Of a DNA stretch of 20,571 nt, positions 1 to 7,465 are shown one piece after another; position 1 is the stretch's first letter, and each line of letters begins with the position of its first letter. The notes below the pieces were generated by a model, which saw only the letters and a list, made by a program, of their open reading frames with translations, was not told the origin of the DNA and searched no databases. The position numbers and the translations under genes are program-made. The DNA is from Thermoanaerobacterium sp. (GTDB taxonomy: Bacteria; Bacillota; Thermoanaerobacteria; Thermoanaerobacterales; Thermoanaerobacteraceae), in NCBI GenBank assembly GCA_029960905.1, contig JASBVU010000001.1:1-20571 (forward strand), written 5' to 3'.

Positions 1-62
1 TATAATTAAGTTAAAGAAATAAAATATTAATTAATAATAATTATCTTTTATGAGGTGATATT

Positions 63-1250
63 ATGGATAAAGTTGTTAAAATAAAAAATGATGTTTACTG
101 GGTAGGAGTTTTAGATCCTGATCTTGAGTATTTTGATATAATATGGAGAACACCATGGGGAACATCTTACAATTCATATCTTGTAAAAGGAAAAGAAAAA
201 GTTGCATTGATTGAAACGGTAAAAGAGCCGTTTTACGATGAGTACGTCGATAAGATAAAAAGCCTTGCAAACTTAAAGGACATTGATTACATCATTGTAG
301 ATCATACAGAACCTGATCATTCTGGTGCATTGCCGAAACTTCTTAGAGAGGCCACAAACGCAGAGGTCATCGGCAGCAGAACAGCTATAACTTTTTTGAA
401 AGGACAGATAAATCGCGATTTTAAATTTAGAATAGTAAATGATGGCGATTCTATCGATTTAGGCGGTAAGACATTAAAATTCATCATGGCGCCGTTTCTT
501 CATTGGCCGGATACGATGTTCACATATTTAGAGGAAGAAAAGATTTTATTTACGTGTGACGCTTTTGGTTGCCATTATACACCTAAACATCTTTTTAACG
601 ACCTTGAAGATGATTTTAAAGAAGCATACAAGCTTTACTTTGACTCTATCATAAGCCCATTTAAGCCAAAGGTTTTGGAGGCATTGGAAAAAATTAAGGA
701 TATTCCTATTGATGTTGTAGCGGTAGGACATGGCCCTGTGCTGAGGAAAAATATTGACAAGTACTTGCAGGATTACAGGAAGTGGAGCATAGAAGACATG
801 GTCCAAAAAAAGAAAGTGCTTATATACTACGTTTCTGCATACGGGAATACGAGGAAAATGGCTGAGGAGATTGGAAATGGCATAAAAGATTCTGGAGTGA
901 TAGATGTTGAAATATACAACGCAAAAGCTGTTGATTTAGATGATGTGAGAGATAAGATGGAAAAGGCAGATGGACTTTTGTTTGGCTCGCCTACAATTAC
1001 TGGTGATGCTGTTGAACCTATATGGAATGTTATAAATAGAATAAATCCAATAAAGAATAAAAATAAGCCTGCTGCAGTTTTCGGCTCTTATGGATGGAGT
1101 GGCGAGGCAATACCATTGATGGAAGAAAGGCTAAAAGGTCTTAAACTTAATTTAGTTGAGCCGGGTCTTAAAATTAATTTTATTCCAAGTGATGATGATA
1201 TTGAAAAGTGCAGGGATTTTGGAAGAATATTTGCTTCATCACTTGTATAA
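63..1250 (+). CDS. fprA: FprA-type flavodiiron protein (A-type flavoprotein), O2/NO reductase
   Basis: A 395-residue protein of the normal size for class A flavodiiron proteins. These cytoplasmic enzymes reduce O2 to water and/or NO to N2O with electrons from rubredoxin. The N-terminal metallo-beta-lactamase-like half (about residues 1-245) carries the full diiron ligand set: His81-x-Glu83-x-Asp85-His86 in HTEPDHSG, His147 in HWPD, Asp166 in CDAFG and His223 in GHGP. The C-terminal half (about 250-395) is a flavodoxin-like FMN domain with the phosphate loop SAYGNTRK. The ATG follows GAGGTGAT at a good distance. A TATAAT at bases 1-6 could be its -10 box, but the -35 lies outside the window. 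The next gene on the same strand encodes a plausible electron-donor reductase. Family and domains are clear; whether O2 or NO is the preferred substrate cannot be read from sequence. Confidence 0.95.
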   Translation: MDKVVKIKNDVYWVGVLDPDLEYFDIIWRTPWGTSYNSYLVKGKEKVALIETVKEPFYDEYVDKIKSLANLKDIDYIIVDHTEPDHSGALPKLLREATNAEVIGSRTAITFLKGQINRDFKFRIVNDGDSIDLGGKTLKFIMAPFLHWPDTMFTYLEEEKILFTCDAFGCHYTPKHLFNDLEDDFKEAYKLYFDSIISPFKPKVLEALEKIKDIPIDVVAVGHGPVLRKNIDKYLQDYRKWSIEDMVQKKKVLIYYVSAYGNTRKMAEEIGNGIKDSGVIDVEIYNAKAVDLDDVRDKMEKADGLLFGSPTITGDAVEPIWNVINRINPIKNKNKPAAVFGSYGWSGEAIPLMEERLKGLKLNLVEPGLKINFIPSDDDIEKCRDFGRIFASSLV

Positions 1251-1257
1251 CATAAAA

Positions 1258-1284
1258 GTGTTATATGCGTGCTGCATATAACAC
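1258..1284 (+). terminator. 11-bp perfect hairpin between fprA and the reductase gene
   Basis: GTGTTATATGC and GCATATAACAC form a perfect 11-bp stem with a 5-nt loop, beginning 8 bases after the fprA stop. No immediate U-tract follows (the next bases are AAATTAAAATTTTT), so it may be an intercistronic stability or attenuation hairpin rather than a full terminator. Confidence 0.5.
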
Positions 1285-1325
1285 AAATTAAAATTTTTAC
1301 ATATAAAATTTGGAAAGGACTGATA

Positions 1326-2516
1326 ATGATGAATTTCATAATAATAGGAAACGGGATTGCCGCACTTCAAGCTGCTGAAAATATCAGAAAGAACGATAGT
1401 GAATCAAAGATTACGATGATTTCAAGGGAAAAATACAACACATACTTCAGGGTGAAATTGTCACATTTACTTGGGCAGCAATTTGATTTAGAAAAATTAT
1501 ATGTAAAACCACAGCAGTGGTATGAAGATAACAATATAGATGTTTTGCTAAAGAGAAATGTGTTATCGGTGGATACAGACAAAAAAATTGTGAAACTGGA
1601 TGATGGCAGTATTTTAGAATATGATGTTCTCATAATCGCATCTGGAAGTCATAGTTTTGTTCCTCCGGTTAAAGGAAACAATAAAAAAGGTGTTTATGCT
1701 GTAAGAAGCCTTGATGATGTGGAAAAATTAAATGATTATATAAATGGTAAGAGAAAAGGCATAGTAGTTGGAGGAGGATTGTTAGGACTTGAAGCGGCAT
1801 GGTCATTAAGACAAGCTGGTTATGACATGACGGTTATAGAATTTTTTCCGAGATTACTGCCTAAACAGTCTGATGAAGAAGGTTCAAGGATTATCGAAAA
1901 AATTATTGAAGATAGTGGCATAAACCTTGTGCTTGGTGTAGAAGTAGAAGAGATAACTGGTGATCCTATAGATGGCGTTGTGCTTAAAAATGGAAATAAA
2001 ATTAATGCTAATTTTGTAATATTTTCGGCAGGTGTAAGGCCTAATTTGGATGTAGTTAGTAATTCAGGCATAAAAGTCAATAAAGGAATTTTGGTTGACG
2101 ATTTCATGAAAACAAATATTGACAATGTATACGCGGCAGGTGATGTTGCTGAGTATAATGGGAAAATATATGGGCTTTGGACTGTCGCATTAGCACAAGG
2201 TAAAACAGCAGGTTTAAATGCCGTTGGTGTTAAGACAGTGTACAAGGAAGTCCTTCCGTCGAGTACATTAAAGATAACAGGTGTGGATGTTTTTTCATCA
2301 GGGGATATTTTCGATGATGGTGCAGCAACTTACAGATATAAAAATGGAGATATTTATTATAAATTGTTTGTAAAAGAAAATAAACTGATAGGAGCGATTC
2401 TCATAGGTGACATAAGTTATTCTATAAAGGTAAAGAAAGCTATTGATACTGGACTTGATTTAAAAGAATTTTTAAATTCACCCATCGATGCAAAAGAAGT
2501 ATTAGAAAAAATATAA
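1326..2516 (+). CDS. FAD/NAD(P)-dependent oxidoreductase, NADH:rubredoxin / nitrite reductase-like
   Basis: About 396 residues, a pyridine nucleotide-disulphide-type flavoprotein. Near the N terminus is the FAD-binding GNGIAALQAA; in the middle, the NAD(P)-binding GGGLLGLEAA; near residue 290, the second FAD signature ending in VYAAGDVAEY. The C-terminal domain resembles that of NirB and rubredoxin reductases, but the protein stops before any [2Fe-2S] or sirohaem domain, so it is not a nitrite reductase. Start: an in-frame GTG at 1269 lies in a hairpin loop without a ribosome binding site, whereas ATG-ATG at 1326/1329 follows GGAAAGGA at 6-9 nt. In clostridia such reductases pass electrons from NADH through rubredoxin to flavodiiron proteins, and the upstream neighbour is one; no rubredoxin gene is visible here. 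The role as partner of FprA is inference. Confidence 0.85.
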   Translation: MMNFIIIGNGIAALQAAENIRKNDSESKITMISREKYNTYFRVKLSHLLGQQFDLEKLYVKPQQWYEDNNIDVLLKRNVLSVDTDKKIVKLDDGSILEYDVLIIASGSHSFVPPVKGNNKKGVYAVRSLDDVEKLNDYINGKRKGIVVGGGLLGLEAAWSLRQAGYDMTVIEFFPRLLPKQSDEEGSRIIEKIIEDSGINLVLGVEVEEITGDPIDGVVLKNGNKINANFVIFSAGVRPNLDVVSNSGIKVNKGILVDDFMKTNIDNVYAAGDVAEYNGKIYGLWTVALAQGKTAGLNAVGVKTVYKEVLPSSTLKITGVDVFSSGDIFDDGAATYRYKNGDIYYKLFVKENKLIGAILIGDISYSIKVKKAIDTGLDLKEFLNSPIDAKEVLEKI

Positions 2517-2539
2517 TACTTGGATTTCCAAGTATTATA
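2512..2539. terminator. Bidirectional terminator between the convergent reductase and PAP2 genes
   Basis: A 12-bp stem (arms 2512-2523 and 2528-2539) with a 4-nt loop overlaps the last codons of both convergent genes. On the plus strand TCTTTTTG follows a few bases later. On the minus strand the downstream sequence is T-rich but interrupted. Confidence 0.7.
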
Positions 2540-3398
2540 AGGTCTTTTTGTTAAGCTTAAGCTTATTAAATAAAAATGGCGCGCCAATTGAAATCCATAG
2601 TCCTGCAATAAAATATCTAAATGAATTGAAAATTTCTGCATACGGCAGCAAATATTTTAAAGTAATTAATATCACTATAAAAATTGATAAACCAATGATC
2701 AATTTTGCTATTTGAACTTTAATCGCGTTATTTACGGTAAATTTAAAGTAATGTTCGTCAATAAAATATCCTATCGTTGTGCCAGATGCTAATGCCATGT
2801 ATTCGAAGTTTTCATTATACGGAAACAAAATTATCAATCCTAAAGGCACAATTATTGAAAGAATTATTTTATATATAAGCTTTGTGTCGTATTTGCTTTC
2901 TACTATTATGCTGTCTACAAGCTCTGCAACTATTATCATTAATAAAGCAATTAAAATTCCGCCAACTATATCGACAGGCCAATGAACGCCAAGGTACAAC
3001 CGCGAAAGGGAGACGAGTATTATTGCAGCGACGCCTAAAATTTTTATGCTTTTTTTATTGTATTTAAACATAATTGTGCCCCAAAACGTAGTTGTGCCTT
3101 GTGCATGGCCACTGGGAAATGAATATCCGCCAGCGGATTGTGTAAAAATCGATCTGATACCAGGGTATCCAATTGGTCTTTGAACCATAGTCACATTTTT
3201 TATTACTGTATTAACGTATATGGATGACAAAAGTACTAACCCTAATTTAAGCCCAAATCTTTTGTCAATGCACCAATAAAATAAAGGCAATGCTAAAAAA
3301 TAAAAGTACGAACTTCCCATCATTGTTATACCTATAAAAAAATAATCTAAAATTGGATTTGCTAAAAGCTGAATATCCTTTATAATAGCTGCTTGCAT
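2535..3398 (-). CDS. PAP2-family membrane phosphatase
   Basis: A 287-residue polytopic membrane protein of the type 2 phosphatidic acid phosphatase superfamily. The three family motifs are complete: KNVTMVQRP (K-x6-RP, residues 68-75), FPSGH (94-98) and SRLYLGVH (SR-x5-H, 132-139). About eight hydrophobic segments are visible, and the C-terminal third adds membrane segments beyond the catalytic core. The start is set by GAGAGGTG just upstream of the ATG at 3398; a longer reading from a TTG at 3449 coincides with the promoter and is rejected. Members remove phosphate from lipid phosphates such as phosphatidic acid, phosphatidylglycerophosphate or undecaprenyl diphosphate. pgsA lies 1.2 kb away, so a PgpB-like role is possible, but the genes are divergent and the substrate is unknown. 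Confidence 0.88.
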   Translation of the reverse strand: MQAAIIKDIQLLANPILDYFFIGITMMGSSYFYFLALPLFYWCIDKRFGLKLGLVLLSSIYVNTVIKNVTMVQRPIGYPGIRSIFTQSAGGYSFPSGHAQGTTTFWGTIMFKYNKKSIKILGVAAIILVSLSRLYLGVHWPVDIVGGILIALLMIIVAELVDSIIVESKYDTKLIYKIILSIIVPLGLIILFPYNENFEYMALASGTTIGYFIDEHYFKFTVNNAIKVQIAKLIIGLSIFIVILITLKYLLPYAEIFNSFRYFIAGLWISIGAPFLFNKLKLNKKTL

Positions 3399-3420
3399 TT
3401 TATCACCTCTCGATATATAT

Positions 3421-3449
3421 ATTCTACAAGCTTGGAAATCTTCCTTCAA
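3421..3449 (-). promoter_or_regulatory. Candidate sigma-A promoter of the PAP2 gene
   Basis: Read on the minus strand: TTGAAG, 17-nt spacer, TAGAAT, ending about 22 bases upstream of the chosen ATG. Confidence 0.5.
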
Positions 3450-3565
3450 TATTAAGTGAGTAATTTATAAAATTATTTGGAATCATTTTTGTCGAAAATT
3501 ATTTACTTTTAGAAAGAAGGATTTTTAAAATTTATAAAGAATAATAATATATAGGTGGTGTTAAT

Positions 3566-4036
3566 GTGAAAGCTGAAAAGATATTTTTGAGAGATGTGGA
3601 AAAGATGGACAAAAAGTCATTTTCTATATGGCTTAAAGATGTTGACGTAGTGAAATTTTTGATAGATATGTTTAAGGTATCTAGAAAAAGTGAAAATGTA
3701 TTGAATATTCCTTTTGGGAAAAACAGAAAAATATTTATACTGCAGACAAATGAAGGAGAAAACATAGGTTTTTGTGGACTTTACAATATCAACTGGCAGC
3801 TTAAAAGATGCAGCATGTATGTTTACATTGATGATTGTGAAAATGTAAGTGATGATGTGATTAGCGATGCTATGAATTCTATTGTAAAAAGTATAGCTCT
3901 TTTGAAGAAATTCAGGATATTAGAAGTTCACGCTAAAGCTGATATATTGAAAAAGTATATAGAAAAAATGAATGATGGTAAAAAGTGCGACAACGAGTTT
4001 GTTTTTGAGATAGGATTAAACGGTAAAATTGTGTAA
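3566..4036 (+). CDS. Small GNAT-like protein (possible N-acetyltransferase)
   Basis: A 156-residue protein whose start is a GTG preceded by AGGTGGTG at 5 nt; the overlapping ATG at 3564 is out of frame. The opening (a beta strand reading IFLRDVEKMD, then a helix) and the segment around residues 75-97, with GENIGFCGLYNINWQLKR followed by a strand, resemble the N-terminal half and central strands of RimJ/RimL-type GNAT acetyltransferases. The usual acetyl-CoA loop (R/Q-x-x-G-x-G/A) is not recognisable, so the protein may be divergent or inactive. It is transcribed alone: a divergent gene lies upstream and a hairpin terminator directly follows the stop. The fold assignment is tentative and no substrate can be suggested. 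Confidence 0.55.
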   Translation: MKAEKIFLRDVEKMDKKSFSIWLKDVDVVKFLIDMFKVSRKSENVLNIPFGKNRKIFILQTNEGENIGFCGLYNINWQLKRCSMYVYIDDCENVSDDVISDAMNSIVKSIALLKKFRILEVHAKADILKKYIEKMNDGKKCDNEFVFEIGLNGKIV

Positions 4037-4064
4037 AGGCCTTGAAGGCCTTTATTTACTTTTT
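4034..4064 (+). terminator. Rho-independent terminator after the GNAT-like gene
   Basis: TAAAGGCC pairs with GGCCTTTA (8-bp stem, 5-nt loop) and is followed by a T-rich run (TTTACTTTTT). It begins at the stop codon. Confidence 0.8.
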
Positions 4065-4118
4065 GTCAAATAAATAATATAATACAATACAAGCGATATT
4101 TGTTTAAGAGGTGCTTTT

Positions 4119-4634
4119 ATGAACATACCGAATACATTGACATTGATTAGATTTGTGCTTATACCTGTTTTTGTTTACAGCTTTTTTTACATATATAATG
4201 GGAATATTTATGCTGCAGTCGTGTTTTTGGTATCTGGTCTTACTGATGTGCTTGATGGATATATTGCCCGTCATTACAACCAGATAACGAAGGTAGGCAT
4301 ATTGATGGATCCACTGGCAGATAAGTTGATGATTATAACTGTCTTATTAAGCCTTTGGATTAAAGGGATAATACCATTCTTTATAATTTTGATTGTTATT
4401 GTAAAAGAAGTGACAATGATAATAGGTGCATTTATTTTGTATAAAAGAAAAGATATTACAATACCTGCTAATAGATTTGGAAAGACGGCAACACTTCTTT
4501 TTTATGTAGCTATAATTTTTTCGATATTTGATTGGCCTTACGGTCTTACGCTTATGATAATAGCGCTGCTATTAGCACTTGTAGCCTTTTTTATTTATTC
4601 AATAGAATTTAGGCTTTACAATAAAAAGCAGTAG
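4119..4634 (+). CDS. pgsA: CDP-diacylglycerol--glycerol-3-phosphate 3-phosphatidyltransferase
   Basis: A 171-residue integral membrane enzyme of the CDP-alcohol phosphatidyltransferase family, of normal length for PgsA. It transfers the phosphatidyl group from CDP-diacylglycerol to glycerol 3-phosphate, giving phosphatidylglycerophosphate, the committed step to phosphatidylglycerol and cardiolipin. The metal-binding signature D-x2-D-G-x2-A-R-x8-G-x3-D-x3-D is complete: Asp43, Asp46-Gly47, Ala50-Arg51, Gly60, Asp64 and Asp68. The N terminus MNIPNTLTLIRF is typical of PgsA, and four to five hydrophobic helices follow. The ATG is preceded by AAGAGGTG. The larE gene follows 68 bases later, across a T-rich gap with no clear terminator, so co-transcription is possible though the functions are unrelated. 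Confidence 0.93.
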   Translation: MNIPNTLTLIRFVLIPVFVYSFFYIYNGNIYAAVVFLVSGLTDVLDGYIARHYNQITKVGILMDPLADKLMIITVLLSLWIKGIIPFFIILIVIVKEVTMIIGAFILYKRKDITIPANRFGKTATLLFYVAIIFSIFDWPYGLTLMIIALLLALVAFFIYSIEFRLYNKKQ

Positions 4635-4702
4635 TTCATATTAATATTGAGAGTTTTGTTTTTCAAGTTTTTTGTGTTATATTTTTTTGAGGGGGTATGA
4701 CT

Positions 4703-5525
4703 ATGAAACTAGAAGAAAAATACGAAAATTTAAAGAAGTACATAGAGGAACTTGGAAGCGCTGTCATAGCTTTTTCAGGAGGAGTTGATAGCACTTTTCT
4801 TGCAAAAGTCTGCTATGATGTGTTGAAAGATAGATGCGTAGCTGTTACTGCTACGTCTTCTACATATCCGCAAAGGGAATTTAAAGAAGCGCAGGAATTA
4901 GCTAAAGAAATAGGTATAAGGCATAGAGTCATAAGGTCTGAGGAGTTGGGGATAGAAGGTTTTTCAAAAAATCCTATAGATAGATGCTACTACTGTAAAA
5001 GCGAGCTGTTTTCAAAGCTTAAGAATGTTGCAGAAGAAGAAGGCATTGAGTATGTTCTGGATGGTACAAATTACGATGATACTGGGGACTTCAGGCCTGG
5101 TAGGCGTGCAGCAAGGGAATTAGGCGTAAAAAGTCCTCTTTTAGAGTGTGGATTTACCAAAAATGACATAAGAGAGATGTCTAAAATTTTGGGACTTCCA
5201 ACATGGAATAAACTATATGCATGTCTTTCTTTGTTTTCCCTATGGGCAGGAAATAACAGATGAGAAATTGTCAATGGTGGATAAAGCAGAAGAATATCTT
5301 TTAAAGTTAGGCTTTATTGGCTTTAGAGTAAGACATCATGGGGATATTGCCAGGATAGAGCTTAATCAAAGTCAGATCAACATGATGTTGGACGAATCTA
5401 TCAGAAAAAATGTCGTCTCAAAATTGAAAGAGATAGGCTTTAAGTACGTGTCACTGGATCTTGAAGGGTACAGAACAGGCAGCATGAATGAAGCTGTGGC
5501 GGAGTTGATAAATGATGTACGATAG
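4703..5525 (+). pseudogene. larE: LarE, ATP-dependent sulfur transferase for the nickel-pincer cofactor; reading frame broken
   Basis: LarE adenylates the pyridine dicarboxylate intermediate and installs sulfur, making the pincer thiocarboxylates of the nickel-pincer nucleotide. The first frame carries the PP-loop SGGVDS and a conserved core ending in LPTWNK. The second frame (from about 5236) resumes FPYGQEITDEK and the C-terminal domain with RVRHHGDIARIE. Between them the family normally reads K-P-x-x-C-L-x-S-R-F-P-Y-G. Here Pro is replaced by Leu, and the Ser-Arg codons before FPYG are shortened to four bases (about 5232-5235), a net loss of two nucleotides. Without the break the product would be about 273 residues, the normal length. 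Start: the ATG at 4697 sits one base after GAGGGGG, too close; the ATG at 4703 has 7-nt spacing. The end overlaps larB by 14 bases. Sequence error is more likely than true loss, since larB and larC are kept. Cysteines at Cys97, Cys100 and Cys176 (numbered from the 4697 ATG) are noted separately. Confidence 0.85.
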
Positions 5526-6267
5526 TTTTATAAAAGATGTACTTGAGAAATATAATAATGGTTTAATTAAATTGGAAGAAGCTGTTGAGGCATTAAAAAA
5601 GCTTCCTTACGAAGATTTAGGATTTGCAAAAATAGATTACAATAGAGAGGTAAGGCGTGGATACCCAGAAGTTATATACTGCGAAGGAAAGACTCCTGAA
5701 CAAGTGAGAGAAATAGCATTGAAAATGTATGAAAAAGGCAGCAATGTTTTAGGTACAAGAGCATCTTTAGATCATTTTGAGGCAGTAAAAGAAGTATGCG
5801 ATAAGGTTGTTTATTACGATGCAGCGAGGATAATATCAATTAGAACAGATGAAATAAAAAAGACGAAAGGTGTAATAGGAATTGTTGCAGCAGGCACATC
5901 TGATCTTCCTGTAGCTGAAGAAGCGGCTGTAACCGCTGAACTTATGGGTAATTCCGTAAAACGCATATATGATGTAGGTGTGGCTGGAATTCATAGATTG
6001 ATGAGCAAAATTGATGAATTAAGGAGCTTTAGAGTCATAATATGTATTGCAGGTATGGAAGGTGCTTTGCCTACAGTTGTAGGTGGACTTGTTGCATGTC
6101 CAATCATTGCAGTGCCAACAAGTGTTGGATATGGTGCTAATTTTCATGGACTTTCGGCGCTTCTTGCTATGCTTAACTCATGTTCCAGTGGTGTCAGCGT
6201 GGTTAATATTGATAATGGATTTGGCGCAGCGTATTCGGCAAGTTTAATAAATAAGATAGGAGAGTAG
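5512..6267 (+). CDS. larB: LarB, nicotinic acid adenine dinucleotide carboxylase/hydrolase
   Basis: A 251-residue cytoplasmic enzyme that begins nickel-pincer nucleotide synthesis: it carboxylates the pyridine ring of nicotinic acid adenine dinucleotide and cleaves the phosphoanhydride, releasing AMP. The N-terminal about 110 residues are LarB-specific, including DYNREVRRGYPEVIYCEGKT. The C-terminal half is the AIR carboxylase (PurE)-like domain with GIVAAGTSDLPVAEEAA, GMEGALPTVVGG and PTSVGYG. Length and motif order match the family. The start (ATG-ATG at 5512) lies inside the end of larE behind GGAG, which suggests translational coupling. larC follows five bases after the stop. The assignment is firm; nothing unusual is seen. 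Confidence 0.95.
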   Translation: MMYDSFIKDVLEKYNNGLIKLEEAVEALKKLPYEDLGFAKIDYNREVRRGYPEVIYCEGKTPEQVREIALKMYEKGSNVLGTRASLDHFEAVKEVCDKVVYYDAARIISIRTDEIKKTKGVIGIVAAGTSDLPVAEEAAVTAELMGNSVKRIYDVGVAGIHRLMSKIDELRSFRVIICIAGMEGALPTVVGGLVACPIIAVPTSVGYGANFHGLSALLAMLNSCSSGVSVVNIDNGFGAAYSASLINKIGE

Positions 6268-6272
6268 CTATT

Positions 6273-7435
6273 ATGAAGCTATTGTACTTTGATTGTTTTG
6301 CGGGAATTTCAGGAGATATGACAATTTCGTCTCTTTTAGGACATGACATAGATGTAGATAAATTTAAAGATGAGTTAAGTAAGCTTCATTTAAGCGGATA
6401 CAATTTAAAATTTGGAACAACGCAGAAGAATGGAATAACTGCAAATACCTTTAAAGTCGACTTTGATGAAGGACATCACCATCACAGGACAATGAAAGAC
6501 ATTGAAGACATAATAAATGGAAGCTTGTTAAATGATAATGTAAAAGAAATGAGCCTTAAGATATTTCGCAATCTGGCAGATGCTGAGGGAAAAGTACATG
6601 GACTGCCGCCTCATGAAGTTCACTTTCATGAAGTAGGAGCAGTTGATTCTATCATTGATATAGTCGGGACATCTGTGCTTGTAGATATGATAAAGCCTGA
6701 TAAAATCGTCTTTTCAAAGTTGCCTTTAGGGTCTGGGTTTGTGAAAAGTCAGCACGGCATTATACCTGTTCCGGCACCGGCTACGGTAGAGTTGCTAAAG
6801 GGCATACCTGTCTACGACAACGGAGTATGTGGTGAGCTTGTGACGCCTACAGGTGCGGCAATAGCTAAAACATTGGCTCATGAGTTTGGAGTGATACCAG
6901 AGTGTAAATTTGATTCTATAGGATATGGTGCTGGATTTAAAGATCTTGAAGTGCCAAACGTATTAAGGACAATTGTAGGTACGATAGAATTAAAAAAAAA
7001 GTAGAAACCATTTATGTCCTTGAGACGAATATCGATGACATGAGTCCGGAGTATTATCAATACATATTTGATAGACTTTTAAAAAATGGAGCGTTGGATG
7101 TCTATATTACTCCAATATTTATGAAAAAGCAAAGACCTGCCAATATGCTGTCAGTGCTTTGCAAGGAAGAAAATTTAGAGATCCTAAGAAAAGTAATTTT
7201 CGAAGAGACATCTACATTTGGCATTAGGCAGTATAAAGTGGATAGATATGCTCTTGACAGAAATTTTAAAGTCGTTAGGACTCCATTTGGAGATGTAAGA
7301 GTCAAAATGGGTTATCTTAATGGAGAACTTATAAAATCCCATCCCGAATCAGATGACGTGAAAAGAATAGCTGAAAAAACAGGGCTTTCTGTGCTATCAG
7401 TTTTAAAGATTTTACGTGAATATGAAGGCACATAA
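6273..7435 (+). CDS. larC: LarC, nickel insertase of the nickel-pincer cofactor, expressed across a -1 frameshift
   Basis: LarC is a CTP-dependent cyclometallase that inserts Ni into the pincer precursor. The gene is in two overlapping frames. Frame 1 (6273-7004, 243 codons) starts LLYFDCFAGISGDM and carries the histidine-rich stretch GHHHHR plus HEVHFHEVGAVDSIIDIVG. It ends KKK-stop just after nine A residues. The -1 frame continues without a gap as VETIYVLETNIDDMSPE and runs to 7435 with the normal LarC C-terminal domain. Read through, the product is about 387 residues, the expected size. In Lactiplantibacillus plantarum the larC1/larC2 pair is likewise joined by programmed frameshifting (established knowledge). 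A separate start for the second part at 7040 has no ribosome binding site and would lose conserved residues. AGGAGAG precedes the ATG. A true genomic A9 needs checking, since this sequence has indels elsewhere. Confidence 0.92.
6995..7004 (+). promoter_or_regulatory. Programmed -1 ribosomal frameshift site in larC (A_AAA_AAG then TAG)
   Basis: The nine A residues at 6992-7000 followed by G form, in the upstream reading frame, the heptamer A_AAA_AAG, the same slippery sequence used by Escherichia coli dnaX. The zero-frame stop TAG follows at once. A -1 slip moves ribosomes into the frame encoding the LarC C-terminal domain. A modest downstream hairpin is possible (ATGTC at 7013-7017 with GACAT at 7036-7040), but I would not rely on it. 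Confidence 0.75.
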
Positions 7436-7465
7436 AAACTGAAAGTATTATCTTTCAGTTTTTAT
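7432..7465. terminator. Bidirectional terminator between larC and bioY
   Basis: A perfect 14-bp stem (7432-7445 and 7452-7465) with a 6-nt loop. The arms end in A5 and T5 runs, so it works in either direction. It covers the larC stop codon, and the bioY stop codon lies in its loop. Confidence 0.88.

Noticed and set aside
1269..1325. Upstream in-frame GTG start for the FAD reductase
   Set aside because: The codon lies in the loop of a perfect hairpin with no ribosome binding site. The ATG at 1326/1329 has GGAAAGGA in place, and the protein then begins with its FAD-binding strand.
1820..2245. 141-codon open frame on the minus strand
   Set aside because: It is entirely antisense to the FAD reductase, without a ribosome binding site or recognisable product; a shadow frame.
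7040..7435. The C-terminal part of larC as an independent gene starting at 7040
   Set aside because: No ribosome binding site is present, and conserved LarC residues (VETIYVLETNIDD) lie upstream in the same frame, back to the slippery site.
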